A stretch of 64,000 nt of DNA. Origin: an uncultured Verrucomicrobia subdivision 3 bacterium (GTDB taxonomy: Bacteria; Verrucomicrobiota; Verrucomicrobiia; Limisphaerales; UBA11358). The notes below the pieces were generated by a model. That model worked only from the letters and a program-made list of their open reading frames with translations. It had not been told where the DNA came from and did not search any database. Where the stretch lies: contig CAIXUZ010000077.1 of assembly GCA_903922735.1 (NCBI GenBank), positions 27,802-91,801 on the forward strand, in the 5' to 3' direction. Shown piece after piece: positions 50,220 to 64,000 of the stretch (positions are counted from its first letter, which is position 1; every line of letters begins with the position of its first letter). The position numbers and the translations under genes were made by a program.

Positions 50220-50450
50220 ATTCAAGACGGACGGCGAAAGGTTAAACCGCAACGTCGTCCGATTGCTATCCCGCTTCGTCGGGTGACCATCGGACGATGA
50301 GTCGTGACCATAAAACTTCGCCTGATGGCAATTCCACGACGTCCCATGACCATGGAACTTCATCCGATGACTATTCCACGTCGTCCGATGACAATGGAAT
50401 TGAGTTTCATTGCAATAGAATTAAGTTTCATTGCAATAGAATTAAGTTCC
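50220..50450 (-). repeat. 21-bp tandem repeat array 2, about eleven units with flipping core
   Basis: Units of 21 bp begin at 50220, 50241, 50262, 50283, 50304, 50325, 50346, 50367, 50388, 50409 and 50430. Read on the minus strand from the leader, the first two are GAAACTTAATTC-type and differ by one base. Later ones diverge, with the core alternating between TTCCAT (50346, 50388) and its complement GTGGAA (50325, 50367). On the plus strand units 50304-50450 give heptads MAIPRRP, MTMELHP, MTIPRRP, MTMELSF and IAIELSF. No convincing gene covers the array. It is as long (231 bp) as array 1. Confidence 0.83.
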
Positions 50451-50494
50451 CGAGTCATATTTTTTGACAGAACAGACTGAAAACCAGCAGATTA

Positions 50495-50518
50495 GGCCAA
50501 AAATCGCAAAAAACTGCC
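50495..50518 (-). other. T-rich leader motif of array 2 (shared with array 1)
   Basis: On the minus strand GGCAGTTTTTTGCGATTTTT (from 50518) lies 22 bp beyond the DUF4256 stop and 44 bp before the first repeat unit. It matches the array-1 motif (11542-11560) in 17 of 19 positions allowing one inserted A. It could double as the DUF4256 terminator tract. Confidence 0.6.
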
Positions 50519-50540
50519 AAAACCGCCCCGACTGGAACCT

Positions 50541-51107
50541 TTAGACCTTGAGCCAGCCCCGGAATCCCCGCCCGTTGTAGTAAGAATCCGCCCCGTTATG
50601 ACCGATGAAGACGCGATTGTAACGGCGATCCCCATAGATCGCGCCGCCGAGTTCGCGGATCTCCGGCGGCGTCCGCAGCCAGCTCGATGATTTCGTGTCG
50701 AACTCGCCCAGCTGTTGCAGCGCGAAATATTCCTCCTCCGTCAACACCTCCACGCCCATGTCCGCCGCCGCATCCAGGACGCAGTTCTTGGGTTTGTGTT
50801 CCTTTCGCGCATCCAGCGACGCGCGGTCGTAGCAAAAACTGACGCGGCGCTTGGGACTTTGCGCGGCACAATCCATGAAGACGAACTTGCCCGATTTTTT
50901 ATCCTGACCGACGACATCCGGTTCGCCGCCGGTGCGTTCCATTTCCGCGAGCGACCAAAGCTTGTCCGGCCGGACCTCCAACCGCGCCTGCACCTTGGCC
51001 CACACCAAACCTGGGTGACGACCCATACTCTTTTCAAACCGGGCTTTCAACGCGGCCAGCAACTCGTCGCGTTGTTTGGGGGATAATTCCTTTTTTTCGC
51101 TCTTCAT
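50541..51107 (-). CDS. DUF4256 family protein
   Basis: A 188-residue soluble protein matching DUF4256 (LLAALKARFEKSMGRHPGLVW; GEPDVVGQDKKSGKFVFMDC; GVEVLTEEEYFALQQLGEFD; SSSWLRTPPEIRELGGAIYG). Family members are annotated only as conserved cytoplasmic proteins. It lies 11 bp after the DUF2971 gene and is followed by the second repeat array. Confidence 0.85.
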   Translation of the reverse strand: MKSEKKELSPKQRDELLAALKARFEKSMGRHPGLVWAKVQARLEVRPDKLWSLAEMERTGGEPDVVGQDKKSGKFVFMDCAAQSPKRRVSFCYDRASLDARKEHKPKNCVLDAAADMGVEVLTEEEYFALQQLGEFDTKSSSWLRTPPEIRELGGAIYGDRRYNRVFIGHNGADSYYNGRGFRGWLKV

Positions 51108-51118
51108 GGTGGTGGTAG

Positions 51119-51895
51119 TTAGATGATTGATTCGGTCAAAATGAATCGGTCAAAATCGCAACCCATTTGTATCAACTTCGGACGATGAGGAAGATGAGGA
51201 ACCGATTCTAACACTTTTTGTTTAAACTCGCGCGTCACTCTTGCACCAAATCGAATTTCAGAAATCGCTCCGTTTTCAATAGAAATGAGCCGAGGCATAT
51301 TTCCGATACCGACAGGAATCCGATACTCTTGTTCGAACTTCCACTCCTCTGCTTTTCGAAGACTAGTATGCAAAGCAACCTCTGTCGGATCTAATTTTAA
51401 AGCAGCAACAGCTTCTAACGGCGCATCTGGGTTTTGATATTTTACCTCCATCGCCATATAGAAAGGTCGCTTTTTGGTGTTATAGCCTATGCAAATTCCT
51501 TCGTGAGCCTTTGCATAATAGGACCACATTCTTATCGAGTTTGGAATGGCAGACATACAAATGATGCCCGTTTGTTTAATCAACTCGGCTGTGCTACGAG
51601 GCAGTTCTTCGCTCCAATCACGATGGTGTGCATCAAATTGCTTTTCTGCTTCTATTCGGGAAAGCCCACACTTGGGGGCGTGTTCTTCAACAAACTTCTT
51701 TCTTAACAAATCAGCATCCCAAATAACACGCGCCGAGCATTCGAACGGGTCATTTAGTTCATCCGGCTTTGCGATGTAAATCTGTTGTTTGGAAATTTCC
51801 TCCAACGTCCATTTTGTCGGCTGCCGATAACGAAATAAGAGTGGCGGCGGATTAGCCCGAGCGCGAAACTTTTGAGCTATTTCCAACTCAGTCAT
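51119..51895 (-). CDS. DUF2971 family protein
   Basis: A 258-residue soluble protein of DUF2971. The N-terminus FRYRQPTKWTLEEISKQQIY followed by PDELNDPFEC, the middle GIICMSAIPNSIRMWSYYAK, HEGICIGYN and WKFEQEYRIPVG are the family landmarks. DUF2971 genes are patchily distributed and often near mobile or defence genes, but function is unknown. Base composition is clearly lower in GC than in the flanking thiC, suggesting acquisition. Its stop overlaps ATCTAAC. Confidence 0.87.
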   Translation of the reverse strand: MTELEIAQKFRARANPPPLLFRYRQPTKWTLEEISKQQIYIAKPDELNDPFECSARVIWDADLLRKKFVEEHAPKCGLSRIEAEKQFDAHHRDWSEELPRSTAELIKQTGIICMSAIPNSIRMWSYYAKAHEGICIGYNTKKRPFYMAMEVKYQNPDAPLEAVAALKLDPTEVALHTSLRKAEEWKFEQEYRIPVGIGNMPRLISIENGAISEIRFGARVTREFKQKVLESVPHLPHRPKLIQMGCDFDRFILTESII

Positions 51896-51902
51896 TTTCT
51901 TT

Positions 51903-53870
<1,968 letters not shown>

Positions 53871-53904
53871 AATTTATTGGAAGGAAAGCCGGAGAGAGTG
53901 GTAA

Positions 53905-54005
53905 TTCCTGCGCCGGCATTATCCGGTTCAAGTTCACGGGTCATTGGCGCTCGCGCGTCAAACTCTCAGCGTCACCCACAGGTGATTTGGCTCCCCGAAC
54001 GGCTT
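53905..54005 (-). promoter_or_regulatory. TPP riboswitch (thi-box) upstream of thiC
   Basis: On the minus strand the order is GGGGAGCC, GACGCTGAGA, GACCCGTGAACTTGAACCGG, ATAATGCCGGCGCAGG and a closing CCACTCTC, the conserved thi-box core. TPP binding should reduce thiC expression. The 35-bp stretch to the start (53870) has no clear terminator, suggesting translational control. Confidence 0.93.
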
Positions 54006-54165
54006 TACAGTAGCCGATTGCACCAAACCGTGCAAGCGCGCGGCGGGGGAAAGAAAAATTCTCCGCAGGCTTGCCCAAGATATCCAGCCGAAGCAAAATG
54101 GGCGCAGAATCGCCACAACCAGTTCAGCGGCGAGACCATAATTTTACACGCACCGTTTCAAGTCC

Positions 54166-56814
<2,649 letters not shown>

Positions 56815-56826
56815 TCACTGCCAAAT

Positions 56827-56861
56827 AAAACGCCGTTCTGCACCCGACAGAACGGCGTTTT
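56827..56861. terminator. Bidirectional rho-independent terminator
   Basis: AAAACGCCGTTCTG and CAGAACGGCGTTTT form a perfect 14-bp stem with a 7-nt loop between the convergent mgtA and TPR genes. A/T-rich ends provide U-tracts for both directions. Confidence 0.93.
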
Positions 56862-56875
56862 GGCTCACAAAGTTT

Positions 56876-59470
56876 TCAGTTTTTCAAGGCCGCGCGCTTT
56901 TTCTCCAAGGCATCCCGCAACGAGGGCAACCAGCGCTCCAGCCGGTCAAAAAATTTATCCAGCGCTTCCGGATTCCGGTCGCCGGCGGCAGCCAGCAACG
57001 GCAACGCCTGCAAGCCCGCTTTTTTCTGCCAGAAAGCATCCGCCTCATCGTCGGTATAAATCAGGTTCAGATAACGATCGAGCGCCTGTTTGAGCAGCGC
57101 CGGCCGGCCGGCCGGCGGGAGCAGCGCGGCTTTTTTCTCCAGCACGAGCCCGATCCCAACCTGCACCCGGCCCCGCAGTCCGGCACCCGCCGCCGGCGAA
57201 ATCAGGACCTGCGCATACGCATTGGTCGCCGCGTCAAAATCGCCCAGTTGCAAATAGCAGTCACCGGTTTCGCTCCACGCCAGCGCCCCCGCCTCGCTGG
57301 TTGGATACAGCCGGTAAATCTGGCTGAAGAGATTGAGCGCCAGCTGCACATTGGAATTGTTCGTGTCCAACGAAGTCATCTGCAACAACGCCGAGCCATA
57401 GGCGAACCTCGCCTGCACGCCCAGCTCCGGCGGACAGTTCGTGTTATTGATCAGTTTGGCAAAATGCCGACCGGCGTCAGAAAAACCCTGCCGCCCCATG
57501 GCCGACCGGCCAGCCATCAACTGCGCCGGGTAAACCAGCGCTGAGTTTTCCCACGCGGGATTCTGGAAGATGTTCTCGTAATTGGTTTCCGCCGCGAAAA
57601 AGTTTTCCACCCCGGCAAAATTGGTGGCCCGAAAATAATAATCCGCCACCCACCACTGCGCGAGCGGCGCCAGGTCATTTGTCGGATATCGCCCGACAAA
57701 CGAGGTAAACAGCCGGAACGCGCCGGATTCATCCCCGGCGTGAAAGTCCGCCTGCGCCAGCGCGAACTTCACCTGCGGCAGCAAATCGTTGGTCGGATAA
57801 TTTTTCAGCCAGTTTCCATAACTGGTGACGGCGGCGCGCCAGTTCTGTTCGCGCTCAAAAGTTCGCGCCACCGCGCACTCCACCTCCGGGTTCAACGGAG
57901 AGTCCGGAAACTGCTTTTCAAACTGGAGCAAAACTTCGCGGGCATTGGCCGGACGGCCAAAATCTGAAAGCCGATCGCCCACCAGCAACAGACTGTTGTC
58001 GGCCAGTTCACTCTTTGGAAATTTCTCCAGCAACTGACGCATCGCGACCGTCGCGCCATCTACATCGTGCAATTCCAAATTCGCCCGCAAGATCTGATAA
58101 AGCGCCCGATCACCCAGGGAAGACGCCACGGCGGGAAAACCGCCGAAATCGTTAAGCACGGCCTGATAACTATTCGTTGCGCCGGAAAAATCCCCCTGCA
58201 AAAACAACGCGTCGCCCACCTTGAATCTGGCGACCGCCAAATCCTCCGAAGCCGGCAATCGCAGCGCCGCCGACTGGAAATCCACCAGGCTGTTGGTGGC
58301 TCCGGCCAGCCAGCGGCACCAACCACGTCCCAGAAACGCGCGCCCCGCCAACGGACTGTTCGTGGACACGCCGAGCAGCTGCTCAAACCGCGATTGCGCC
58401 GAGGCCAGCAGATTGGTTGCCGCCGGACGGGTCGCATAATCCCGCAGACACAATTCACCCGCCGTCAGCAACGCCAGTTCCGCCGCCGGCGATTTGGGAA
58501 ATTGCGCGACGAACCGGTCCAACGCCGCCGCGGCATCCGCCAGATTTTTCTGGTTCGCAGCGAGCAGGGCGATGCTCAAGACGGCCTCCTGCTGTTTTGC
58601 CACCGGCACGGCGTTGGTGAGATTTTCCATCCAAACAGCCATGGCTTCGGAAAATATTTTTCGATCACCAAGGACGCGCGCTTGCAACGCCACGGCATCC
58701 GCCTGCCACTCCACATTTTTTTGACGCCGGGCAACCGACCGCAACTCCTCCGCCACCAGTTGCGCGCCCGCGAGATCGTTCAGGGCAAGTTTAACCCGGC
58801 ATAGCAGGTGCAAACGCTGGTAATCCTGATCCGGCAACAACGTCTGCGGATTCAACAAATTCAAGACCGCCGCCGCACCGGTAAAGTTTTTCGTGGAAAA
58901 TCCGGATTGCGCCAGCAAAAGCCGGCCACTGGCAATCAGCTCATTATCCGGATCGAGCCGCGCGGTGCGGGCAAAAATGCCGTTGGTGACGCCCAGCAAC
59001 GCATCCAGCCGCGACCATTCACCGAGCTTTTCCCAAGCCGCCGCCGCGGCGACCACCGCGCCCAGGCCCAACGGCGATTCGGGAAATTTACTGGCGAGAC
59101 CGGCAAAAGTTTCCGCCGCAGCGGAAAAGTTTCCCTGGCCATACTGCGCTTCACCCAGCCAGCGGACATATTGATCCGCCAATTTTCCGGCGGCCGGCTG
59201 GCTGGCCAGGAGCAGGGCGGACGCCTCCGCAAACCGGCCCTGTTTAATTTTCGCCTGCGCCTGCAGCAGCAGCGCCATGGGCACATTCGTGGATTGCCGG
59301 TAATTTTTTACGAACTGGGCCAGCTGCGTTTCCGCGCGATCCCAGATTTTATCCTGAAACGCTGCGAACGCAGCGGCGTAAGCGCGCTCCTCGCGGGACG
59401 CGGCAAACAGCGGGCCGCCGCCCAAAACGAGCACGCAGAAAATCAAAAGCCAATGCCGGCGGAATACCAT
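56876..59470 (-). CDS. Large secreted tetratricopeptide-repeat protein
   Basis: An 864-residue protein with a signal peptide (WLLIFCVLVLGGGPLFAAS). Nearly the whole mature part is built of TPR-like helical pairs (AETQLAQFVKNYRQSTNVPM; AAETFAGLASKFPESPLGLG; ATNSYQAVLNDFGGFPAVAS; AVTSYGNWLKNYPTNDL), many with the F-P-x-S pattern of YbgF/BamD-like repeats. It probably acts as a periplasmic or outer-membrane-associated scaffold. No catalytic domain. Asn-rich loops (TNNSNVQ, INNTNCPP) are conspicuous. Confidence 0.83.
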   Translation of the reverse strand: MVFRRHWLLIFCVLVLGGGPLFAASREERAYAAAFAAFQDKIWDRAETQLAQFVKNYRQSTNVPMALLLQAQAKIKQGRFAEASALLLASQPAAGKLADQYVRWLGEAQYGQGNFSAAAETFAGLASKFPESPLGLGAVVAAAAAWEKLGEWSRLDALLGVTNGIFARTARLDPDNELIASGRLLLAQSGFSTKNFTGAAAVLNLLNPQTLLPDQDYQRLHLLCRVKLALNDLAGAQLVAEELRSVARRQKNVEWQADAVALQARVLGDRKIFSEAMAVWMENLTNAVPVAKQQEAVLSIALLAANQKNLADAAAALDRFVAQFPKSPAAELALLTAGELCLRDYATRPAATNLLASAQSRFEQLLGVSTNSPLAGRAFLGRGWCRWLAGATNSLVDFQSAALRLPASEDLAVARFKVGDALFLQGDFSGATNSYQAVLNDFGGFPAVASSLGDRALYQILRANLELHDVDGATVAMRQLLEKFPKSELADNSLLLVGDRLSDFGRPANAREVLLQFEKQFPDSPLNPEVECAVARTFEREQNWRAAVTSYGNWLKNYPTNDLLPQVKFALAQADFHAGDESGAFRLFTSFVGRYPTNDLAPLAQWWVADYYFRATNFAGVENFFAAETNYENIFQNPAWENSALVYPAQLMAGRSAMGRQGFSDAGRHFAKLINNTNCPPELGVQARFAYGSALLQMTSLDTNNSNVQLALNLFSQIYRLYPTSEAGALAWSETGDCYLQLGDFDAATNAYAQVLISPAAGAGLRGRVQVGIGLVLEKKAALLPPAGRPALLKQALDRYLNLIYTDDEADAFWQKKAGLQALPLLAAAGDRNPEALDKFFDRLERWLPSLRDALEKKRAALKN

Positions 59471-59591
59471 GGACAGAATCTAAACGACGCGGCGGAGGGA
59501 CAAAAGCGGGAAATCGGGAAGATTCAGGCGCGGACATTGAAACTGTGGCGGCTTCCAAAACGGAAAAGATTCAACACCCAACATCCAGAGG

Positions 59592-59672
59592 GAGTTTTTA
59601 ATTTTAAGTTGTTAGTTTTTAATTGGGATGGGTCGCGCGAAGATCGCGAAGGAGGCGAAGGCAAAGCGGAAA
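59592..59672 (+). repeat. Dispersed repeat family A, copy 1
   Basis: GTTTTTAATTTTAAGTTGTT then AGTTTTTAATTGGGATGGGT and CGCGCGAAGATCGCGAAG. A nearly identical copy is at 63751-63834 and a diverged one at 63325-63390, all in the same orientation. The AT-rich left and GC-rich right halves are distinctive. It ends with GGCAAAGCGGAAA, related to the heptamer in amgK. Confidence 0.85.
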
Positions 59673-59696
59673 GGGGAAAGTTTCCGGGATGGTCCG

Positions 59697-59757
59697 CAGA
59701 TGGCGCAGATTAGCGCAGAATAAAATATCAGCGTGAATCGGCGCAATCGGCGGATAA
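59697..59757 (+). repeat. Dispersed repeat family B, copy 1
   Basis: GATGGCGCAGATTAGCGCAG, AATAAAATATCAGCGTGAAT and CGGCGCAATCGGCGGA. A second copy lies at 62954-63001 on the other side of uvrA. The period-like GCGCAG/CGGCG words resemble dispersed repeats of large environmental genomes. Confidence 0.7.
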
Positions 59758-59885
59758 CCGGATGCCGTCAGTAACAACCAACAGCCAACAACCAACATTC
59801 GGCACCAGTTCGGTCGAGGTTGAAGATTGGGCGTTGAATGTGGCTTGGCGATCGCCACCGATTGCATCGGTCTGGCGATGGGTTG

Positions 59886-62828
<2,943 letters not shown>

Positions 62829-62953
62829 AGTGCGAATTTCCCGTCGAAACGAAAAATCACACTACGACACGGGACAGAAAATGCAAAGGGCGGAGTTTGC
62901 GCAAAACGAAACCTGAGACCTGAAACTTGAAACTGGAAAGGCCGGCGGCTCGC

Positions 62954-63001
62954 AGATGGCGCAGAATAAAAAGTCCGGCGTAAATCGGCGAAAGCGGCGG
63001 A
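62954..63001 (+). repeat. Dispersed repeat family B, copy 2
   Basis: GATGGCGCAGAATAAAAAGT, then CCGGCGTAAATCGGCGAAAG and CGGCGGA. It corresponds to 59697-59757 with an internal deletion of about 13 bp. Confidence 0.68.
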
Positions 63002-63324
63002 CTCATGTCCGCGGGCACACTAGTCATGTCGCGATTTGTCGCGATTTGTCGCGTTTTGGCGTTTTTGTCGCGCCTTTTCTGGCGTGCGCGGGGGGACGGA
63101 GGCCAGAGATCAGAGGGCAAAGGTCAGAGGCCAGAAGCCGGAGCGGAGGGTCAATTGTTGTAAGTGCTTGATAGAGCATCCGAAATTGGACCGTTTCTGG
63201 ACCGTGGAGAGGCATTTTTTCAGGGGTCACTTTCCGGATGCTGGAGGCCATATGGCCTTTTTTGGCACTTTTTGTCACCCGGTTTTGAAAACGGGATTTT
63301 TTGCTCATATGGGACAAAGAGGGG

Positions 63325-63390
63325 ACGTTTTTATTTTTAAGTTTTTAGTTAGGGTTGGGTCGCGCGAAGGAGGCGAAGGCAAAGCGGAAA
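63325..63390 (+). repeat. Dispersed repeat family A, copy 2 (diverged)
   Basis: GACGTTTTTATTTTTAAGTT then TTTAGTTAGGGTTGGGTCGC and GCGAAGGAGGCGAAGGCAAAGCGGAAA in segments. It lacks the GATCGCGAAG block but has the GGAGGCGAAGG block found in copy 1. Confidence 0.72.
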
Positions 63391-63750
63391 CCATGGTTAA
63401 CCACGAAATACACGAATTACACAAAAAACCTGAGACTTGAAACTGCAATAACTACCAATATGACCCACGTTGACCAGCATCATCGATGTCAAAGATCTGT
63501 TTGGCCGCAGGCAACCCAGGCTGAAAGGGCGCGGGAGCCGGTCGGGCAAACCTGAGAGAGAATACACCTAGAACCGTGGTCAGGCAAGTATAATATGTAT
63601 ATGTTTTTATTGTACAGTGCCGGCGGCAAAAGAGCAAAACAGAAAGTTGAAAGTAGAAATTCAAGCCGGAACCCAGACCAATGGGCAGTGGAGGTTACCA
63701 ACGAGCCGAGACGATGCTCGGCGCTCCCGGCTCATGGGCCACTCAACAGC

Positions 63751-63834
63751 CAACATGCAGGGGAAGTTTTTAATTTTAAGTTGTTAGTTTTTAATTGGGA
63801 TGGGTCGCGCGAAGATCGCGAAGCAAAGCGGAAA
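63751..63834 (+). repeat. Dispersed repeat family A, copy 3
   Basis: Nearly identical to copy 1, including the left flank CAACATGCAGGGGAAGTTTT. It contains the GATCGCGAAG block but lacks GGAGGCGAAGG, so copies 1 and 3 differ by an indel in the GC-rich half. Confidence 0.83.
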
Positions 63835-63897
63835 GCGGGATTTAACCGCCAAGGCGCCAATGTCAGCGAGCGGTCAAAACCAGCCAGTAAAGAGCGA

Positions 63898-64000
63898 ATG
63901 AAAACCAGCCATTTTGAGGGACGCATTGCGTTAAGTGCGGCAGATGCTGCACAAAGACGCGATGAATCAACTCAACGTGAGCTTGCAACATTCGATAATG
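63898..64000 (+). CDS. Possible partial gene running off the window end
   Basis: From ATG at 63898 the frame is open to the window edge: MKTSHFEGRIALSAADAAQR followed by RDESTQRELATFDN. The helical, charged composition differs from the surrounding repeats. The frame is also open upstream, so the start is uncertain. I recognise no family from 34 residues. Confidence 0.35.
   Translation, partial: MKTSHFEGRIALSAADAAQRRDESTQRELATFDN

Larger units (their letters stand above)
59471..59885. other. Repeat-filled intergenic region downstream of uvrA
   Basis: No gene is visible. It holds copy A of an 80-bp dispersed repeat (59592-59672), a copy of a GATGGCGCAGA-type repeat (59697-59757) and a short AACAACCAACAGCCAACAACC tract (59774 on). 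ORFs here are short and repeat-derived. Confidence 0.6.
62829..63897. other. Repeat-rich region without a supported gene
   Basis: About 1.07 kb upstream of uvrA with no credible gene on either strand. It holds family B copy 2 (62954-63001), family A copies 2 and 3, a GGCCATATGGCC palindrome with T-run (63248-63265), a weak CCCG...CGGG hairpin with T-tract (about 63279-63302), ACGAAATACACGAATTACAC-type words (63402 on) and an AT-rich TATAATATGTATATG stretch near 63589. Confidence 0.6.

Noticed and set aside
54006..54165. Magnesium (M-box) riboswitch before mgtA
   Set aside because: I could not find the conserved M-box core; only ordinary sequence is seen.

Overview
The window looks like a chromosome segment of a Gram-negative PVC-superphylum bacterium, most likely a Verrucomicrobiota member near the Pedosphaera/Limisphaerales group. 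The reasons are the gene families and their order: LpxI (lipid A synthesis), a full-length dcw cluster with a divergent FtsZ, AmgK/MurU muropeptide recycling, DUF1080 proteins, pseudopilins with an AFTL-type cleavage site, and intergenic repeats. Coding GC is high, while a few small accessory genes are visibly AT-richer. I found no tRNA, rRNA, CRISPR array, integrase or transposase. The phylum call is inference from gene content, not from a marker phylogeny.

Layout. 1-4850: start of secA, an isolated histidine-kinase dimerisation-domain ORF, lpxI, an unknown gene, amgK and murU, and an alpha/beta hydrolase. 4858-9788: aspS, a HerA-like DNA-translocase ATPase and a divergent DHH-family phosphoesterase. 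9789-12450: accessory stretch with a small membrane protein, a secreted protein, an ankyrin protein and an unusual 21-bp repeat array. 12450-19360: housekeeping genes (rph, a histidine phosphatase, prmA, a ZIP transporter with a Fur-family regulator, rpmG/rpsR, a DksA-like protein, folE2, a secreted EEP phosphatase). 19370-35896, minus strand: a 17-gene division and cell-wall cluster from mraZ to ftsZ, behind a promoter with four MraZ-type boxes. 36077-37860: queA and a RibD-type reductase. 37944-42543: a type II secretion/pseudopilin operon (gspF-H-I-J-K). 42643-50140: lipoprotein, DUF1080 proteins, a dicarboxylate symporter, two secreted glycosidase-like proteins, gene remnants and an HTH-EIIA(PTS) protein. 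50159-51895: a second 21-bp repeat array plus DUF4256 and DUF2971 genes. 51903-56861: thiC with a TPP riboswitch and a Mg-type P-ATPase. 56876-64000: a large periplasmic TPR protein, uvrA flanked by dispersed repeats, and a repeat-rich gene-poor end.

How the genes work together. The cell envelope dominates. LpxI makes lipid X for lipid A. AmgK and MurU return recycled MurNAc to UDP-MurNAc. The dcw cluster supplies UDP-MurNAc synthesis (MurB), D-Ala-D-Ala (Ddl), MurF, the lipid steps (MraY, MurG) and the divisome (FtsL, FtsI, FtsW, FtsQ, FtsA, FtsZ). murC, murD and murE are absent from the cluster, and lineage-type genes (SIMPL, LysM and two unknowns) sit inside it.

The least explained signals are two separate arrays of about eleven 21-bp units (11582-11812 and 50220-50450). 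Each is preceded by the same T-rich motif, and in each the unit core flips between a sequence and its reverse complement. A second is a 28-bp palindromic-element sequence lying in frame inside two different genes, gspH and uvrA, in opposite orientations.
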